This document shows, one piece after another, positions 15,885 to 23,736 of a stretch of DNA of 64,000 nt (the first letter of the stretch is position 1; the number at the start of each line of letters is the position of its first letter). The notes beneath the pieces are model-generated. The model made no database searches and was not told where the DNA came from. It saw nothing but the letters and a program-made list of their open reading frames with translations. Position numbers and translations under genes: made by a program. Source of the DNA: Chryseobacterium paludis (lineage in GTDB: Bacteria; Bacteroidota; Bacteroidia; Flavobacteriales; Weeksellaceae); contig NZ_CP099966.1 in the NCBI RefSeq assembly GCF_025403485.1, positions 4,958,501 through 5,022,500 of the forward strand. Reading direction: 5' to 3'.

Positions 15885-16908
15885 ATTATACTTTTATTTA
15901 ACTTTAAGTACCATACTGCTTGTTATTATAGCAGTATGGTCACTTAATACTGGGGTTTATGATTTTAGCGGGGCTTCTCCGTATAAAATTTTATGGCAGG
16001 TAATAAAAGGAGATGAGGGTTTATCATTAAGTGATAAATATGTAGTATGGGATGTTCGTGCTGCAAGAATTATTATGGCCATTTTAATTGGCAGTATGCT
16101 GGCTGTTTCAGGAACGGGATTGCAGGGACTTTTTAAAAATCCATTGGCAACAGGGGATTTAATTGGATTGACTTCAGGGGCAACACTACTTGCTGCAATT
16201 GCTATTGTTTTAGGTGGATATTTCAAACAGTATCTTCCTGAAGTTGTACAATTTTCCTTAGTAGGTATTTCTGCTTTTATAGGAGCTTTTCTATCTATGA
16301 TGTTGGTATACAGGATTTCTTCAAGCGGTGGAAAAACGAATGTGGTCATGATGCTGCTTACAGGGGTTGCTATCACTGCGATTGGTTTTTCAATCACTGG
16401 TTTTTTGATCTATATTTCAAAAGATGAACAGTTGAGAGATTTAACGTTCTGGAATTTAGGGAGTTTAGCTGCAGCAACCTGGACGAAAAATATTGTTTTA
16501 GTGACTGTTTTGATTATTTCTTATGTCATTTTGATACCGAAAGGAAAAGCGCTAAATGCGATGATGTTAGGGGAAAAAGATGCTCAGCATTTAGGAATTA
16601 ATGTTGAAAAACTAAAAAAGCAGATCATTATCATTGTAGCATTGATGGTTGGAACCTCAGTGGCATTTTCAGGAACGATAGGTTTTGTGGGTCTTATTGT
16701 ACCTTACATTTTAAGGCTTTTATTCAAATCGAATTACGCTTTTATCCTTCCTTTGTCTGCAGTTTGTGGAAGTATTCTGCTATTAACGGCTGATACTTTC
16801 AGCAGAAGCATTGTGCAGCCTTCAGAATTACCGATTGGTATTCTCACGGCACTAATGGGTGGACCTATTTTTATAGCTATTTTAATTAAATTTAAAAAAT
16901 CACTGTAA
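15868..16908 (+). CDS. hmuU: FecCD-family heme ABC permease, TTG start
   Basis: A 346-residue inner-membrane permease with about nine to ten helices. Family signatures: WDVRAARIIMAILIGSMLAVSGTGLQG, with LQGLFKNPLATGDLIG as the classic FecCD segment, and late GTIGFVGLIVPYILR (the coupling region that contacts the ATPase). No in-frame ATG precedes the first membrane helix. The frame opens after a TAA at 15865-15867, so TTG at 15868 is the only upstream start, overlapping the end of hmuT by 17 bases. This overlap implies translational coupling. Its own stop overlaps the hmuV start. Confidence 0.88.
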   Translation: MKAQSKLYFYLTLSTILLVIIAVWSLNTGVYDFSGASPYKILWQVIKGDEGLSLSDKYVVWDVRAARIIMAILIGSMLAVSGTGLQGLFKNPLATGDLIGLTSGATLLAAIAIVLGGYFKQYLPEVVQFSLVGISAFIGAFLSMMLVYRISSSGGKTNVVMMLLTGVAITAIGFSITGFLIYISKDEQLRDLTFWNLGSLAAATWTKNIVLVTVLIISYVILIPKGKALNAMMLGEKDAQHLGINVEKLKKQIIIIVALMVGTSVAFSGTIGFVGLIVPYILRLLFKSNYAFILPLSAVCGSILLLTADTFSRSIVQPSELPIGILTALMGGPIFIAILIKFKKSL

Positions 16909-17681
16909 TGATAAAAGCACATCAAATCAGCTATAAACATAAAGAATTTCATATTCTGGATGGAGTAGATGTATCATTGGGATATGGTGAGTTTTTAGCT
17001 ATTGTAGGACCAAATGGAGCTGGGAAATCAAGTTTACTTAGTGTTCTTGCAAATGAAGTAAAGTCTGGAAAACAAAAGGTTTTATTTAAAGATAAATCGA
17101 TCAGTGAATGGAATGTAGGAGAATTATCCAAACATAAGGCTAAATTTTCTCAACACAACAGCAATGATATTCCTTTGGATGTAAAAGATGTTGTCATGAT
17201 GGGAAGGTATCCTTATTTTGATGCACAGCCGAGAAAAGAAGATCTTGAAGCGATGAATAATATGATGTATGAAACGGATGTATATCATTTAAAAGACAGA
17301 GAATATAATACACTATCGGGAGGAGAAAAACAGCGGGTACATCTTTCACGGGTATTGGCACAATTACAAAATGAGATCGCTCATAAATTACTGTTTTTGG
17401 ATGAACCTCTGAATAACCTCGATGTTAAACATCAATATAAAGCGTTAGAAATTATAAAGAAATTCACTACAAAAGCAAACAGTGCCATCGTAGTTTTACA
17501 TGATTTGAACTTAGCGGCTCAATATGCCGATAAAATATTATTAATGAAATCAGGACGTGTTTCAGCTTATGGGACGCCGGAAGAAGTTTTTACTGCTGAG
17601 AATATCAGCAATGCATATAACTTCCCATGTACCATTTGTGATCACCCCTTAACGAATAACCCAATGATCATTTTTGGATAA
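16908..17681 (+). CDS. hmuV: Heme ABC transporter ATP-binding protein
   Basis: A 257-residue ABC ATPase: Walker A GPNGAGKSS (residues about 34-42), Q-loop region SQHNSNDIPLDVKDVVMMGR, signature LSGGEKQRV, Walker B LLFLDEPLNNLD, and the switch His in VVLHDLNLAAQYAD. The C-terminal CTICDHPLTNNPMIIFG is typical of HmuV/HemV rather than FhuC. The start codon overlaps the permease stop by one base (TAATG). It energises import through the permease above. Confidence 0.9.
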   Translation: MIKAHQISYKHKEFHILDGVDVSLGYGEFLAIVGPNGAGKSSLLSVLANEVKSGKQKVLFKDKSISEWNVGELSKHKAKFSQHNSNDIPLDVKDVVMMGRYPYFDAQPRKEDLEAMNNMMYETDVYHLKDREYNTLSGGEKQRVHLSRVLAQLQNEIAHKLLFLDEPLNNLDVKHQYKALEIIKKFTTKANSAIVVLHDLNLAAQYADKILLMKSGRVSAYGTPEEVFTAENISNAYNFPCTICDHPLTNNPMIIFG

Positions 17682-17683
17682 CC

Positions 17684-18334
17684 ATGGAAAAAGATGAACT
17701 AAAAATCCTCGCTCAAAATCTTGCCAACCCACAGGGAGAAAAAGGGATCGAGATTGGTGAAATGATGAATGCTACGAATATTAGCATGACTTCGGAAAGC
17801 ATCAGAACATTACTGATAGAAGATGACGAAGGCATTCTGGAAATTGGACACGGGAATGCGGGACACCTGAAAACTATATTGGATAAAGCAAAAAATATCC
17901 GCTATACAGGGATCGATATTTCTGAAACAATGCATAATGAAGCCAAAAAAATAAATAAGGAATTTGAAATACAGGCTGATTTTGTATTATATGAAGGAAA
18001 GAAACTTCCCTTTCAAGATAAAACATTTGACAAGATATTTACAGTCAATACCGTTTATTTTTGGGAAGAGCCTGTTGCATTTTTAAATGAAATTTACAGA
18101 GTCTTGAAAAGTAACGGAACATTTGTACTGACTTTTGGACAACGTGATTTCATGGGAAAGTTACCATTTACACAGTACAATTTTAACCTGTACAGTAACG
18201 AAGAAATGGAAGAGGTGGTTTCTAAAAGTCATTTTAAGAGAATGAAGATTTCGGAAAAAGAGGAAGAGATAGCAAGTAAAACAGGAAACGAAAAAATAAC
18301 AAGAATTTATACAGTTTTAACCATAAAAAAATAA
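17684..18334 (+). CDS. Class I SAM-dependent methyltransferase in the heme operon
   Basis: A 216-residue Rossmann-fold methyltransferase: motif I ILEIGHGNAGHLK (residues about 47-59), acidic loop TGIDISETM, motif II KIFTVNTVYFWEEP and motif III VLKSNGTFVLTFGQRD (Methyltransf_11 type). It begins two bases after hmuV and is followed 11 bases later by hmuS, so it is clearly a member of the operon. The substrate is unknown; the position suggests a small molecule or protein linked with heme use, but this is inference. Confidence 0.8.
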   Translation: MEKDELKILAQNLANPQGEKGIEIGEMMNATNISMTSESIRTLLIEDDEGILEIGHGNAGHLKTILDKAKNIRYTGIDISETMHNEAKKINKEFEIQADFVLYEGKKLPFQDKTFDKIFTVNTVYFWEEPVAFLNEIYRVLKSNGTFVLTFGQRDFMGKLPFTQYNFNLYSNEEMEEVVSKSHFKRMKISEKEEEIASKTGNEKITRIYTVLTIKK

Positions 18335-18345
18335 AATAAATAAAA

Positions 18346-19374
18346 ATGAGCACATTAGTTAACGAACTGAAAGAAAAGTGGGACGCTCTAAAAGCAGAAA
18401 ATCCACATTTAAGAATAAGAAATGCTGCTTTACAATTAGGTGTAAGCGAAGCTGATTTATTAGTAACTAATATCGGTGATGGGGTAACCATTCTAAAACC
18501 AGAATTTCAAAATATTTTAACTGAGGTTGAACAATTAGGTAAGGTAATGGCTCTTACCCGTAATGACGAGTGTGTTCATGAGAGAAAGGGGATTTACCTT
18601 AATGGAGACTTCAGCAGCCCTCATGCACAGCTTTTTGTAGGTGAAGATATCGATCTTAGAATCTTCCTTAACTCTTGGAAATTTGCTTTTGCAGTAGTAG
18701 AAGGAGATAAAAAAAGTCTTCAGTTCTTCGGAAAAGACGGATTGGCTCTTCATAAGATCTACCTTACAAAAGACAGTAATGCAGAAGCATTCGATACCAT
18801 TGTTGAAAAGAATAAAGCTGAAGATCAGAATGAAGTTTTCACTTTCGAAGCAATTGCACCAAAACCAGCTGAAAAACCTGATTCTGAAATTGATGCTGAA
18901 GGTTTCAAAAAAGCATGGACTGAGCTAAAAGATACCCATGAGTTCTTCATGATGACAAGAAAATTTGGTGTTAGCAGAACACAGGCTCTAAGATTAGCTC
19001 CCGAAGGATTTGCTAAAAAAATCGATAATGCTAAAGTAGTCAACATTCTTGAAGATGCTTCTGAAAAGAATGTTCCAATCATGGTTTTTGTAGGAAATAG
19101 AGGTATTATCCAAATCCATACTGGAAACATTAAAAAAACACTTTGGCACCAACAATGGTTCAATGTAATGGATCCTGATTTCAATTTACATTTGGACGTA
19201 ACTAAAATTGATGAAGCATGGATCGTTAAAAAACCAACCGAAGACGGAGAAGTAACAGCTATTGAAGTTTTCAATAAAGAAGGAGACTTCATCGTTCAGT
19301 TCTTTGGAAAAAGAAAACCTGGAATTCCTGAACTACAAGAGTGGAAAGACCTTGTAGCAGAATTGGAAAAATAA
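18346..19374 (+). CDS. hmuS: HmuS/HemS-family hemin-binding/degrading protein
   Basis: A 342-residue cytoplasmic protein of two repeated ChuX/HemS domains. The first starts LKEKWDALKAENPHLRIRNA and carries NDECVHERKG, the segment with the conserved heme-region His. The second starts FKKAWTELKDTHEFFMMTRK and has VFVGNRGIIQIHTGNIKK, nearly invariant in the family. HemS proteins accept heme from the importer and release or chelate iron. The length matches the family (about 340-350). It is the last gene before a strong terminator. Confidence 0.92.
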   Translation: MSTLVNELKEKWDALKAENPHLRIRNAALQLGVSEADLLVTNIGDGVTILKPEFQNILTEVEQLGKVMALTRNDECVHERKGIYLNGDFSSPHAQLFVGEDIDLRIFLNSWKFAFAVVEGDKKSLQFFGKDGLALHKIYLTKDSNAEAFDTIVEKNKAEDQNEVFTFEAIAPKPAEKPDSEIDAEGFKKAWTELKDTHEFFMMTRKFGVSRTQALRLAPEGFAKKIDNAKVVNILEDASEKNVPIMVFVGNRGIIQIHTGNIKKTLWHQQWFNVMDPDFNLHLDVTKIDEAWIVKKPTEDGEVTAIEVFNKEGDFIVQFFGKRKPGIPELQEWKDLVAELEK

Positions 19375-19393
19375 TAGTTAGATGATTTGATTT

Positions 19394-19432
19394 AGACCGT
19401 TTTGTTTTTTGTAATTCAAAGCGGTCTTTTTA
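19394..19432 (+). terminator. Intrinsic terminator at the end of the heme operon
   Basis: A stem AGACCGTTTTG / CAAAGCGGTCT (11 bp with one G-U) followed by TTTTTATTTTT, about 20 bases after hmuS. Confidence 0.85.
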
Positions 19433-19546
19433 TTTTTACATGATAATAGGATAAATGCAAATTAGCCATTCACTGTTTCACAGTTTTACAAAAAACGGGA
19501 GCAATGGTGAAAATTAATCAGTGTTTAAAAATTTAAAAGAATAACA

Positions 19547-20419
19547 ATGAAGAATATATTCATCGCAATATTAATGATGGGTTTTGGTTTTACAAATGCC
19601 CAAAATTTTAAAGCTTATCAATTTTATGATCAAAAAGGAAAGGAAATAGACACAGATAAATTAGTAAAAGAATTGGCTAATTACGATGTTATTTTCTTTG
19701 GTGAAAATCATAATAGCTCTATCAACCATTGGCTTCAATTGAAATTGACAGAAGCTTTGTATGAAAAGAAAAACGGAAAGATTACTTTAGGAGCTGAAAT
19801 GTTTGAAAGAGATAATCAAGAGCAGTTGAATAATTATTTAAGCGGAAAATTTGATACCAAAACATTGAAGGATTCTGCCCGTTTATGGAATAATTATGCA
19901 ACGGACTATAAACCGTTAGTTGATTTTGCAAAAGATAAAAAACTGAATTTCATTGCTACAAATATTCCTCGAAGATATGCTTCTCAAACTGCAAAAGAGG
20001 GGTTGGAGTCTTTAAATAAGCTTACGGCAAAAGAGAAAACTTATATTGCTCAATTGCCCATTAAAGTAACCCTGGATACACCTGGATATCCTGAAATGAA
20101 AAAAATGATGGGTGATCATGCAGAAGGAACAAAAGTAATGAACTTTATTTCAGCTCAGGCAACCAAGGATGCGACAATGGCGGAATCTATCCTGAAAAAT
20201 ATTCAGTCGGGAAAGACTTTTATTCATTACAACGGAAATTATCACAGTAAAGAATTTGGTGGAACGTATTGGTATATCAAACAAAAGAATCCCAATCTTA
20301 AAATGGCAGTGATCTCTGTTTTTGAATCTGAAAACCCAGAATTGAAAGTTCCGGAAAAAGAATATATCCCAACAGACTTTAATCTGATCATCCCAGCTGA
20401 TATGACAAAGACTTTTTAA
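19547..20419 (+). CDS. ChaN-family (DUF399) exported heme/iron-associated protein
   Basis: A 290-residue protein with a signal peptide (FGFTNAQ, cleavage near residue 18) and no lipobox Cys. The ChaN fold is shown by YDVIFFGENHNSSINHWLQL (residues about 46-65), LGAEMFERDNQEQLNNYL, and late FIHYNGNYHSKEFGGTYWYI. In Campylobacter, ChaN binds a pair of hemes and is iron-regulated. The gene follows the heme operon on the same strand but after a terminator, with its own 170-bp upstream region in which no clear Fur box was seen. The function is assigned from family and location. Confidence 0.85.
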   Translation: MKNIFIAILMMGFGFTNAQNFKAYQFYDQKGKEIDTDKLVKELANYDVIFFGENHNSSINHWLQLKLTEALYEKKNGKITLGAEMFERDNQEQLNNYLSGKFDTKTLKDSARLWNNYATDYKPLVDFAKDKKLNFIATNIPRRYASQTAKEGLESLNKLTAKEKTYIAQLPIKVTLDTPGYPEMKKMMGDHAEGTKVMNFISAQATKDATMAESILKNIQSGKTFIHYNGNYHSKEFGGTYWYIKQKNPNLKMAVISVFESENPELKVPEKEYIPTDFNLIIPADMTKTF

Positions 20420-20607
20420 TTCAATATCTGAGATATCTTGGTTATAATACAAGTATTTGACTATTTTAGGGAATCTGTAAAATGTAAAAAGTATTCATGT
20501 AAAATGATGTTGAAAGTCAACGTAGAAATTGTATACTTTTTGATAAAAAATAATATATCAGGATAATCTTGAATACATTTTACGTTAATACATCAATACA
20601 ATTAAAA

Positions 20608-21225
20608 ATGATAAAACTATCTTTTCTGTTACTTTGTTTCATGAGTTGGGCCCATGCTCAAAAATTGACATCGAATGAACTTTCAATTATCAACCAGGGT
20701 GATATTAGTTCGGCATTACCAATTTATCAGACTACAGATTCTAATCAGCATAAAACATTACTAAGCCTTTCTACAGAAATTGACCCTGTTGATCCGAATA
20801 CGGCTATATTAGTTAGTAGGATGAAGAAGTCTCTTTTAGCCACAGATGGAGGAGTAGGAATTGCAGCACCACAGGTTGGCATCAACAGGAAAATAATCTG
20901 GGTTGAACGTTTTGATAAGAAAGACAATCCATTGGAATATTTTATTAATCCCGTGATCCTTTGGAGATCTGATCTTGAGAATCTTGGACCTGAAGGGGAT
21001 TTGTCTATTCCTGAATTCAGAGATCAGTTTTATAGAAGCAAGGTGATTCAGTTAGAATATGTCGACCTGAAAGGGCAGAAGTATTCAGAGATTGTGGAAG
21101 GTTTTACAGCAGTTATTTTCCAGCATGAAATAGACCACCTTTTTGGAATCTTAATTTCTGATAAAAAGGAAAAAGAAAAGAATAATTCTTATTTGAAAGT
21201 GGATGCTTTTCAAAAAGAGAAATAA
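20608..21225 (+). CDS. Exported peptide-deformylase-like protein with altered metal motif
   Basis: A 205-residue protein with a signal peptide (MIKLSFLLLCFMSWAHAQ), unlike cytoplasmic deformylases. Motif I GVGIAAPQ (82-89) and motif III HEIDH (173-177) are intact. Motif II reads EGDLS (129-133), placing Asp131 where deformylases have the metal-binding Cys of EGCLS. Metal binding by Asp plus two His is possible, so activity cannot be excluded, but an exported enzyme would not meet ribosomes. The start at 20608 is chosen because the signal peptide begins there; an in-frame TTG at 20569 is rejected. Confidence 0.85.
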   Translation: MIKLSFLLLCFMSWAHAQKLTSNELSIINQGDISSALPIYQTTDSNQHKTLLSLSTEIDPVDPNTAILVSRMKKSLLATDGGVGIAAPQVGINRKIIWVERFDKKDNPLEYFINPVILWRSDLENLGPEGDLSIPEFRDQFYRSKVIQLEYVDLKGQKYSEIVEGFTAVIFQHEIDHLFGILISDKKEKEKNNSYLKVDAFQKEK

Positions 21226-21227
21226 AC

Positions 21228-21262
21228 AAAAACGGTTATCCAAATTGGATAACCGTTTTTTT
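21228..21262. terminator. Bidirectional intrinsic terminator
   Basis: A stem AAAAACGGTTATCC / GGATAACCGTTTTT with T-runs on both strands, shared by the deformylase-like gene (+) and the OhrR-type gene (-), whose stop codon it touches. Confidence 0.88.
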
Positions 21263-21695
21263 ATTTTTCAATTTTACTTAAAATCTTGTTGATCGAATTT
21301 TTAAGTTCCAATAGATCTTCGGGCTGGACATTTATTTTTTTCAGGATCTTATCGGGAACGCCACACGCATTCTCCTTCAGTATTTTCCCTTTTTCCGTTA
21401 AAAATACCTGTACCACTCTTTCATCTTCTTTTTTACGGTTTCTGGAAATAAATCCTTTCGTTTCCAATCTTTTAAGTAGCGGTGTCAACGTACCACTATC
21501 AAGAAGCAACTTTTCACCAATATGGGTAACAGGAAGACCATCTTGCTCCCAAAGCACCATCATTGCCAAATATTGCGGATAAGTAATGTCCAGTTCATCA
21601 AGAAATGGACGGTATAATCCGGTAATCTCCTTTGCAATAGCATATAGAGGAAAGCAAATCTGATTTTCGAGTTTTAGGTTTTCTGAATTTTCCAT
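21261..21695 (-). CDS. MarR/OhrR-family peroxide-sensing regulator
   Basis: A 144-residue winged-helix regulator. NQICFPLYAIAKEITGLYRP places a single Cys at residue 14, exactly the reactive Cys of OhrR, and TYPQYLAMMVLWE carries the partner Tyr region. The wing has DSGTLTPLLKRLETKGFI and RKKEDERVVQVFLTEKG. OhrR is a repressor released when Cys is oxidised by organic hydroperoxides. The gene lies 34 bp downstream of the nitroreductase, probably in one operon. No ohr gene is in view, so the nitroreductase and perhaps the divergent SDR are the likely targets. Confidence 0.88.
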   Translation of the reverse strand: MENSENLKLENQICFPLYAIAKEITGLYRPFLDELDITYPQYLAMMVLWEQDGLPVTHIGEKLLLDSGTLTPLLKRLETKGFISRNRKKEDERVVQVFLTEKGKILKENACGVPDKILKKINVQPEDLLELKNSINKILSKIEK

Positions 21696-21729
21696 GATCT
21701 TTTAAATAAGCGTGAAAAGTTAGGATATA

Positions 21730-22362
21730 TTATTTTTTAATGATGAATTCTTCCATCGGAACACGAACTTTCTTCATGGAAGATAACCAGTCTTTTTCTT
21801 CATCCCTGTATCCCAGGTATAAAAGGCTTACACTTTTTAAACCTAATTCTTTAAGTCCAAGGATCTCATCTACTACTTCATTACTGAAACCTTCTGCCGG
21901 TGTACTGTCTATTTTTAATTCTGCAGCCTGTGCTAAAGCCATACCTAAAGAAATATAGGTCTGACGGGCAGTATGAAGAAAATGTTGTTCTGGAGTCTGA
22001 GACCCATAGATCTCTTTTAATTTATCCGTATAACTGTTGAAACGGCCTTTTGGTAAATCTCTTACTTCGGTATGGTAATCATAAACCTGATCTATTTTTT
22101 CGTTGGAATAATTATCCCATGCAGCAAATACCAGGACATGCGAAGAATCTCTCATCACCTCTGGATTTAATGCTCCCTTTACCATCTTCTCTTTTAATTC
22201 CTGATTTTCTACCACAACAATGCGGAAAGGCTGTAATCCTGATGAAGTGGGAGCCAATCTGGCTGCTTCTAAAATTGTATTTAAATCTTTTTCTGATACT
22301 TTTCTTGACGGATCATATGCTTTTACTGCATGTCTCCAGTTTAGATCTTCTATTAACGACAT
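21730..22362 (-). CDS. Nitroreductase-family NAD(P)H flavoprotein
   Basis: A 210-residue FMN-dependent oxidoreductase of the NfsB-like family: WRHAVKAYDPSRKVSEKDL, the FMN-binding ARLAPTSSGLQPFRIVVVE, and late GMALAQAAELKIDSTPAEGF plus LLYLGYRDEEKDW. It would reduce nitro groups, quinones or enones using NAD(P)H. It is the first gene of an operon with the OhrR-type regulator, so redox or electrophile control is likely. A TAACTTTG -7 box lies upstream at 22424-22431. Confidence 0.9.
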   Translation of the reverse strand: MSLIEDLNWRHAVKAYDPSRKVSEKDLNTILEAARLAPTSSGLQPFRIVVVENQELKEKMVKGALNPEVMRDSSHVLVFAAWDNYSNEKIDQVYDYHTEVRDLPKGRFNSYTDKLKEIYGSQTPEQHFLHTARQTYISLGMALAQAAELKIDSTPAEGFSNEVVDEILGLKELGLKSVSLLYLGYRDEEKDWLSSMKKVRVPMEEFIIKK

Positions 22363-22423
22363 TTTTCTATTTTTTCTTTAATTAAAATATTTAATAGCTA
22401 ATTTATGGTATTAAATAACGGGA

Positions 22424-22455
22424 CAAAGTTACAAATAAATTGAATTGCACACAAT
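22424..22455 (-). promoter_or_regulatory. Promoter and candidate OhrR operator of the nitroreductase operon
   Basis: On the minus strand the -7 box is TAACTTTG (22424-22431), with TTG (22452-22454) 20 bases upstream as -33. The -33 lies inside the inverted repeat ATTG-CACA-CAAT (22444-22455). A repressor bound there would cover the -33 element. The operator assignment is inference. Confidence 0.45.
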
Positions 22456-22571
22456 ATAATTTTAAGTAATGTATTTTAGATAAAATCAATAATTATGAAA
22501 CTCCACAAGTTTCGGATTTCAAAAGACAGTCTGTATTCTAATCTTTGCTGTAGAATTTTAAACAAAATATC

Positions 22572-23324
22572 ATGCAAAGATTTAAAGACAAATTCGCCTT
22601 AGTAACAGGCGGAACAAATGGAATGGGCTATGCAGTGGCTCAACAGTTTATTGACGAAGGTGGAAGAGCCATCATTACAGGAAGAAGTTTAGAAACAGTA
22701 GAGAAAGCGATAAACCAATTAGGTGAGAAAGCTTTTGGAATTGTTTCAGATGCCGGAGATATGAAAGATTTATTGAACCTGCAGGCTAATGTGAGAAAAT
22801 ACACCAATACCATTGATCTGCTTTTTGCCAATGCAGGTTATGGAAAATTTATGCCTATTGAAAATGTTAGTGAAAGTGATTTCGATGAGCTTTTCAATAT
22901 GCTCGTAAAAGGACCTTTTTTCACGGTTCAACAAATACTGCCACTAATGAAAAATGGAAGTTCTGTTATTTTTAATACTTCTGTAGCTACTGAGATTTCA
23001 ATGCCTAATTTCTCTATATATTCAGCTGCTAAATCTGCTGTACAGTCTTTTATTAAAACCTTTGCGACTGAATTAACGGAAAGGGGAATTCGTGTGAATG
23101 GAGTGAGTCCAGGACATATTAAAACCAATATTTTCAATAATACAGGGTTAAACAGAGAACAAATTGAAGATGCTATCCAGAATATTATTCCAACAATACC
23201 TTTTAAAAGACAAGGTGAGCCATCAGAAATAGCAAGTGCTGTACTTTTCCTTGCTTCAGAAGAAGCTTCCTATATTCATGGAGCGGAAATAAAAGTAGAT
23301 GCTGGGATTTCAGTGGTAGGATAA
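22572..23324 (+). CDS. SDR-family oxidoreductase
   Basis: A 250-residue classical SDR: cofactor motif TGGTNGMG (residues about 12-19), LFANAGYG, catalytic Ser in VIFNTSVATE, YSAAK, VNGVSPGHIKTNIF, and the C-terminal ASYIHGAEIKVDAGISVVG. The Asn-rich GTNGMG loop and the ITGRS segment suggest preference for NADP. The gene is divergent from the nitroreductase/OhrR operon across a 209-bp region, so shared redox control is possible. The substrate is unknown. Confidence 0.88.
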   Translation: MQRFKDKFALVTGGTNGMGYAVAQQFIDEGGRAIITGRSLETVEKAINQLGEKAFGIVSDAGDMKDLLNLQANVRKYTNTIDLLFANAGYGKFMPIENVSESDFDELFNMLVKGPFFTVQQILPLMKNGSSVIFNTSVATEISMPNFSIYSAAKSAVQSFIKTFATELTERGIRVNGVSPGHIKTNIFNNTGLNREQIEDAIQNIIPTIPFKRQGEPSEIASAVLFLASEEASYIHGAEIKVDAGISVVG

Positions 23325-23347
23325 GTAACAAATAAAGGTTTTAGAAA

Positions 23348-23656
23348 TTATTTAACATCATTAATCTGTTTAATAATGTTGGTTTTGTTTTCAATACCGA
23401 TGCTAAATGGCTTTCCTTTCTTTAGACTTTGATTTAATTTATCCAAAAGAGATTTATAGGTAGATTCTTTTTTTGATAGATAAAAAACCTGTGGACTGAT
23501 TCCAATAGATATACGAAGAAAATCTTCCGGCTTATCCGGATCTTCAGAAATTTGACTTATGGTAGCATTTTTATACCATGTTAAGTTTTGGGAACCTGAA
23601 CTACCAGAGCAAGATGTTATCATAAATAAAAATAATATTAAGATCCATGTTTTCAT
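23348..23656 (-). CDS. Small lipoprotein resembling the protein-glutaminase propeptide
   Basis: A 102-residue lipoprotein: lipobox MITSC (Cys16), a short Ser/Gly linker, then a domain of about 60 residues. That domain aligns almost without gaps with residues 59-111 of the protein-glutaminase precursor encoded just upstream: LRISIGISPQVFYL against LKVSFIVTAQFYEI, and QSLKKGKPFSIGIEN against QAIKNESPIHVFLKP, both ending in a N-x-I-x-x-x-x-x-V segment. In the glutaminase this region belongs to the inhibitory propeptide. A stand-alone, membrane-anchored propeptide homologue could inhibit or chaperone the enzyme. The alignment was made by eye; the functional idea is inference. Confidence 0.6.
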   Translation of the reverse strand: MKTWILILFLFMITSCSGSSGSQNLTWYKNATISQISEDPDKPEDFLRISIGISPQVFYLSKKESTYKSLLDKLNQSLKKGKPFSIGIENKTNIIKQINDVK

Positions 23657-23675
23657 AAAAGTGTGTTATTAAATA

Positions 23676-23720
23676 AAACTGCTCCTGCCAATTTATGCAT
23701 AATAAAGACAGGAGCAGTTT
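23676..23720 (-). terminator. Terminator of the protein-glutaminase gene
   Basis: A 12-bp stem AAACTGCTCCTG / CAGGAGCAGTTT with a 20-nt loop, then TTTATTT on the minus strand. It lies between the glutaminase stop and the small lipoprotein start, so read-through would be needed for co-transcription. Confidence 0.7.
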
Positions 23721-23736
23721 AAATTGTTAGTATTAA

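Noticed and set aside
18825..19292. 155-codon frame opposite hmuS
   Set aside because: Antisense to a gene with unmistakable HemS motifs.
22050..22385. 111-codon frame opposite the nitroreductase
   Set aside because: Antisense shadow; leucine/proline-rich text typical of the reverse strand of a real gene.
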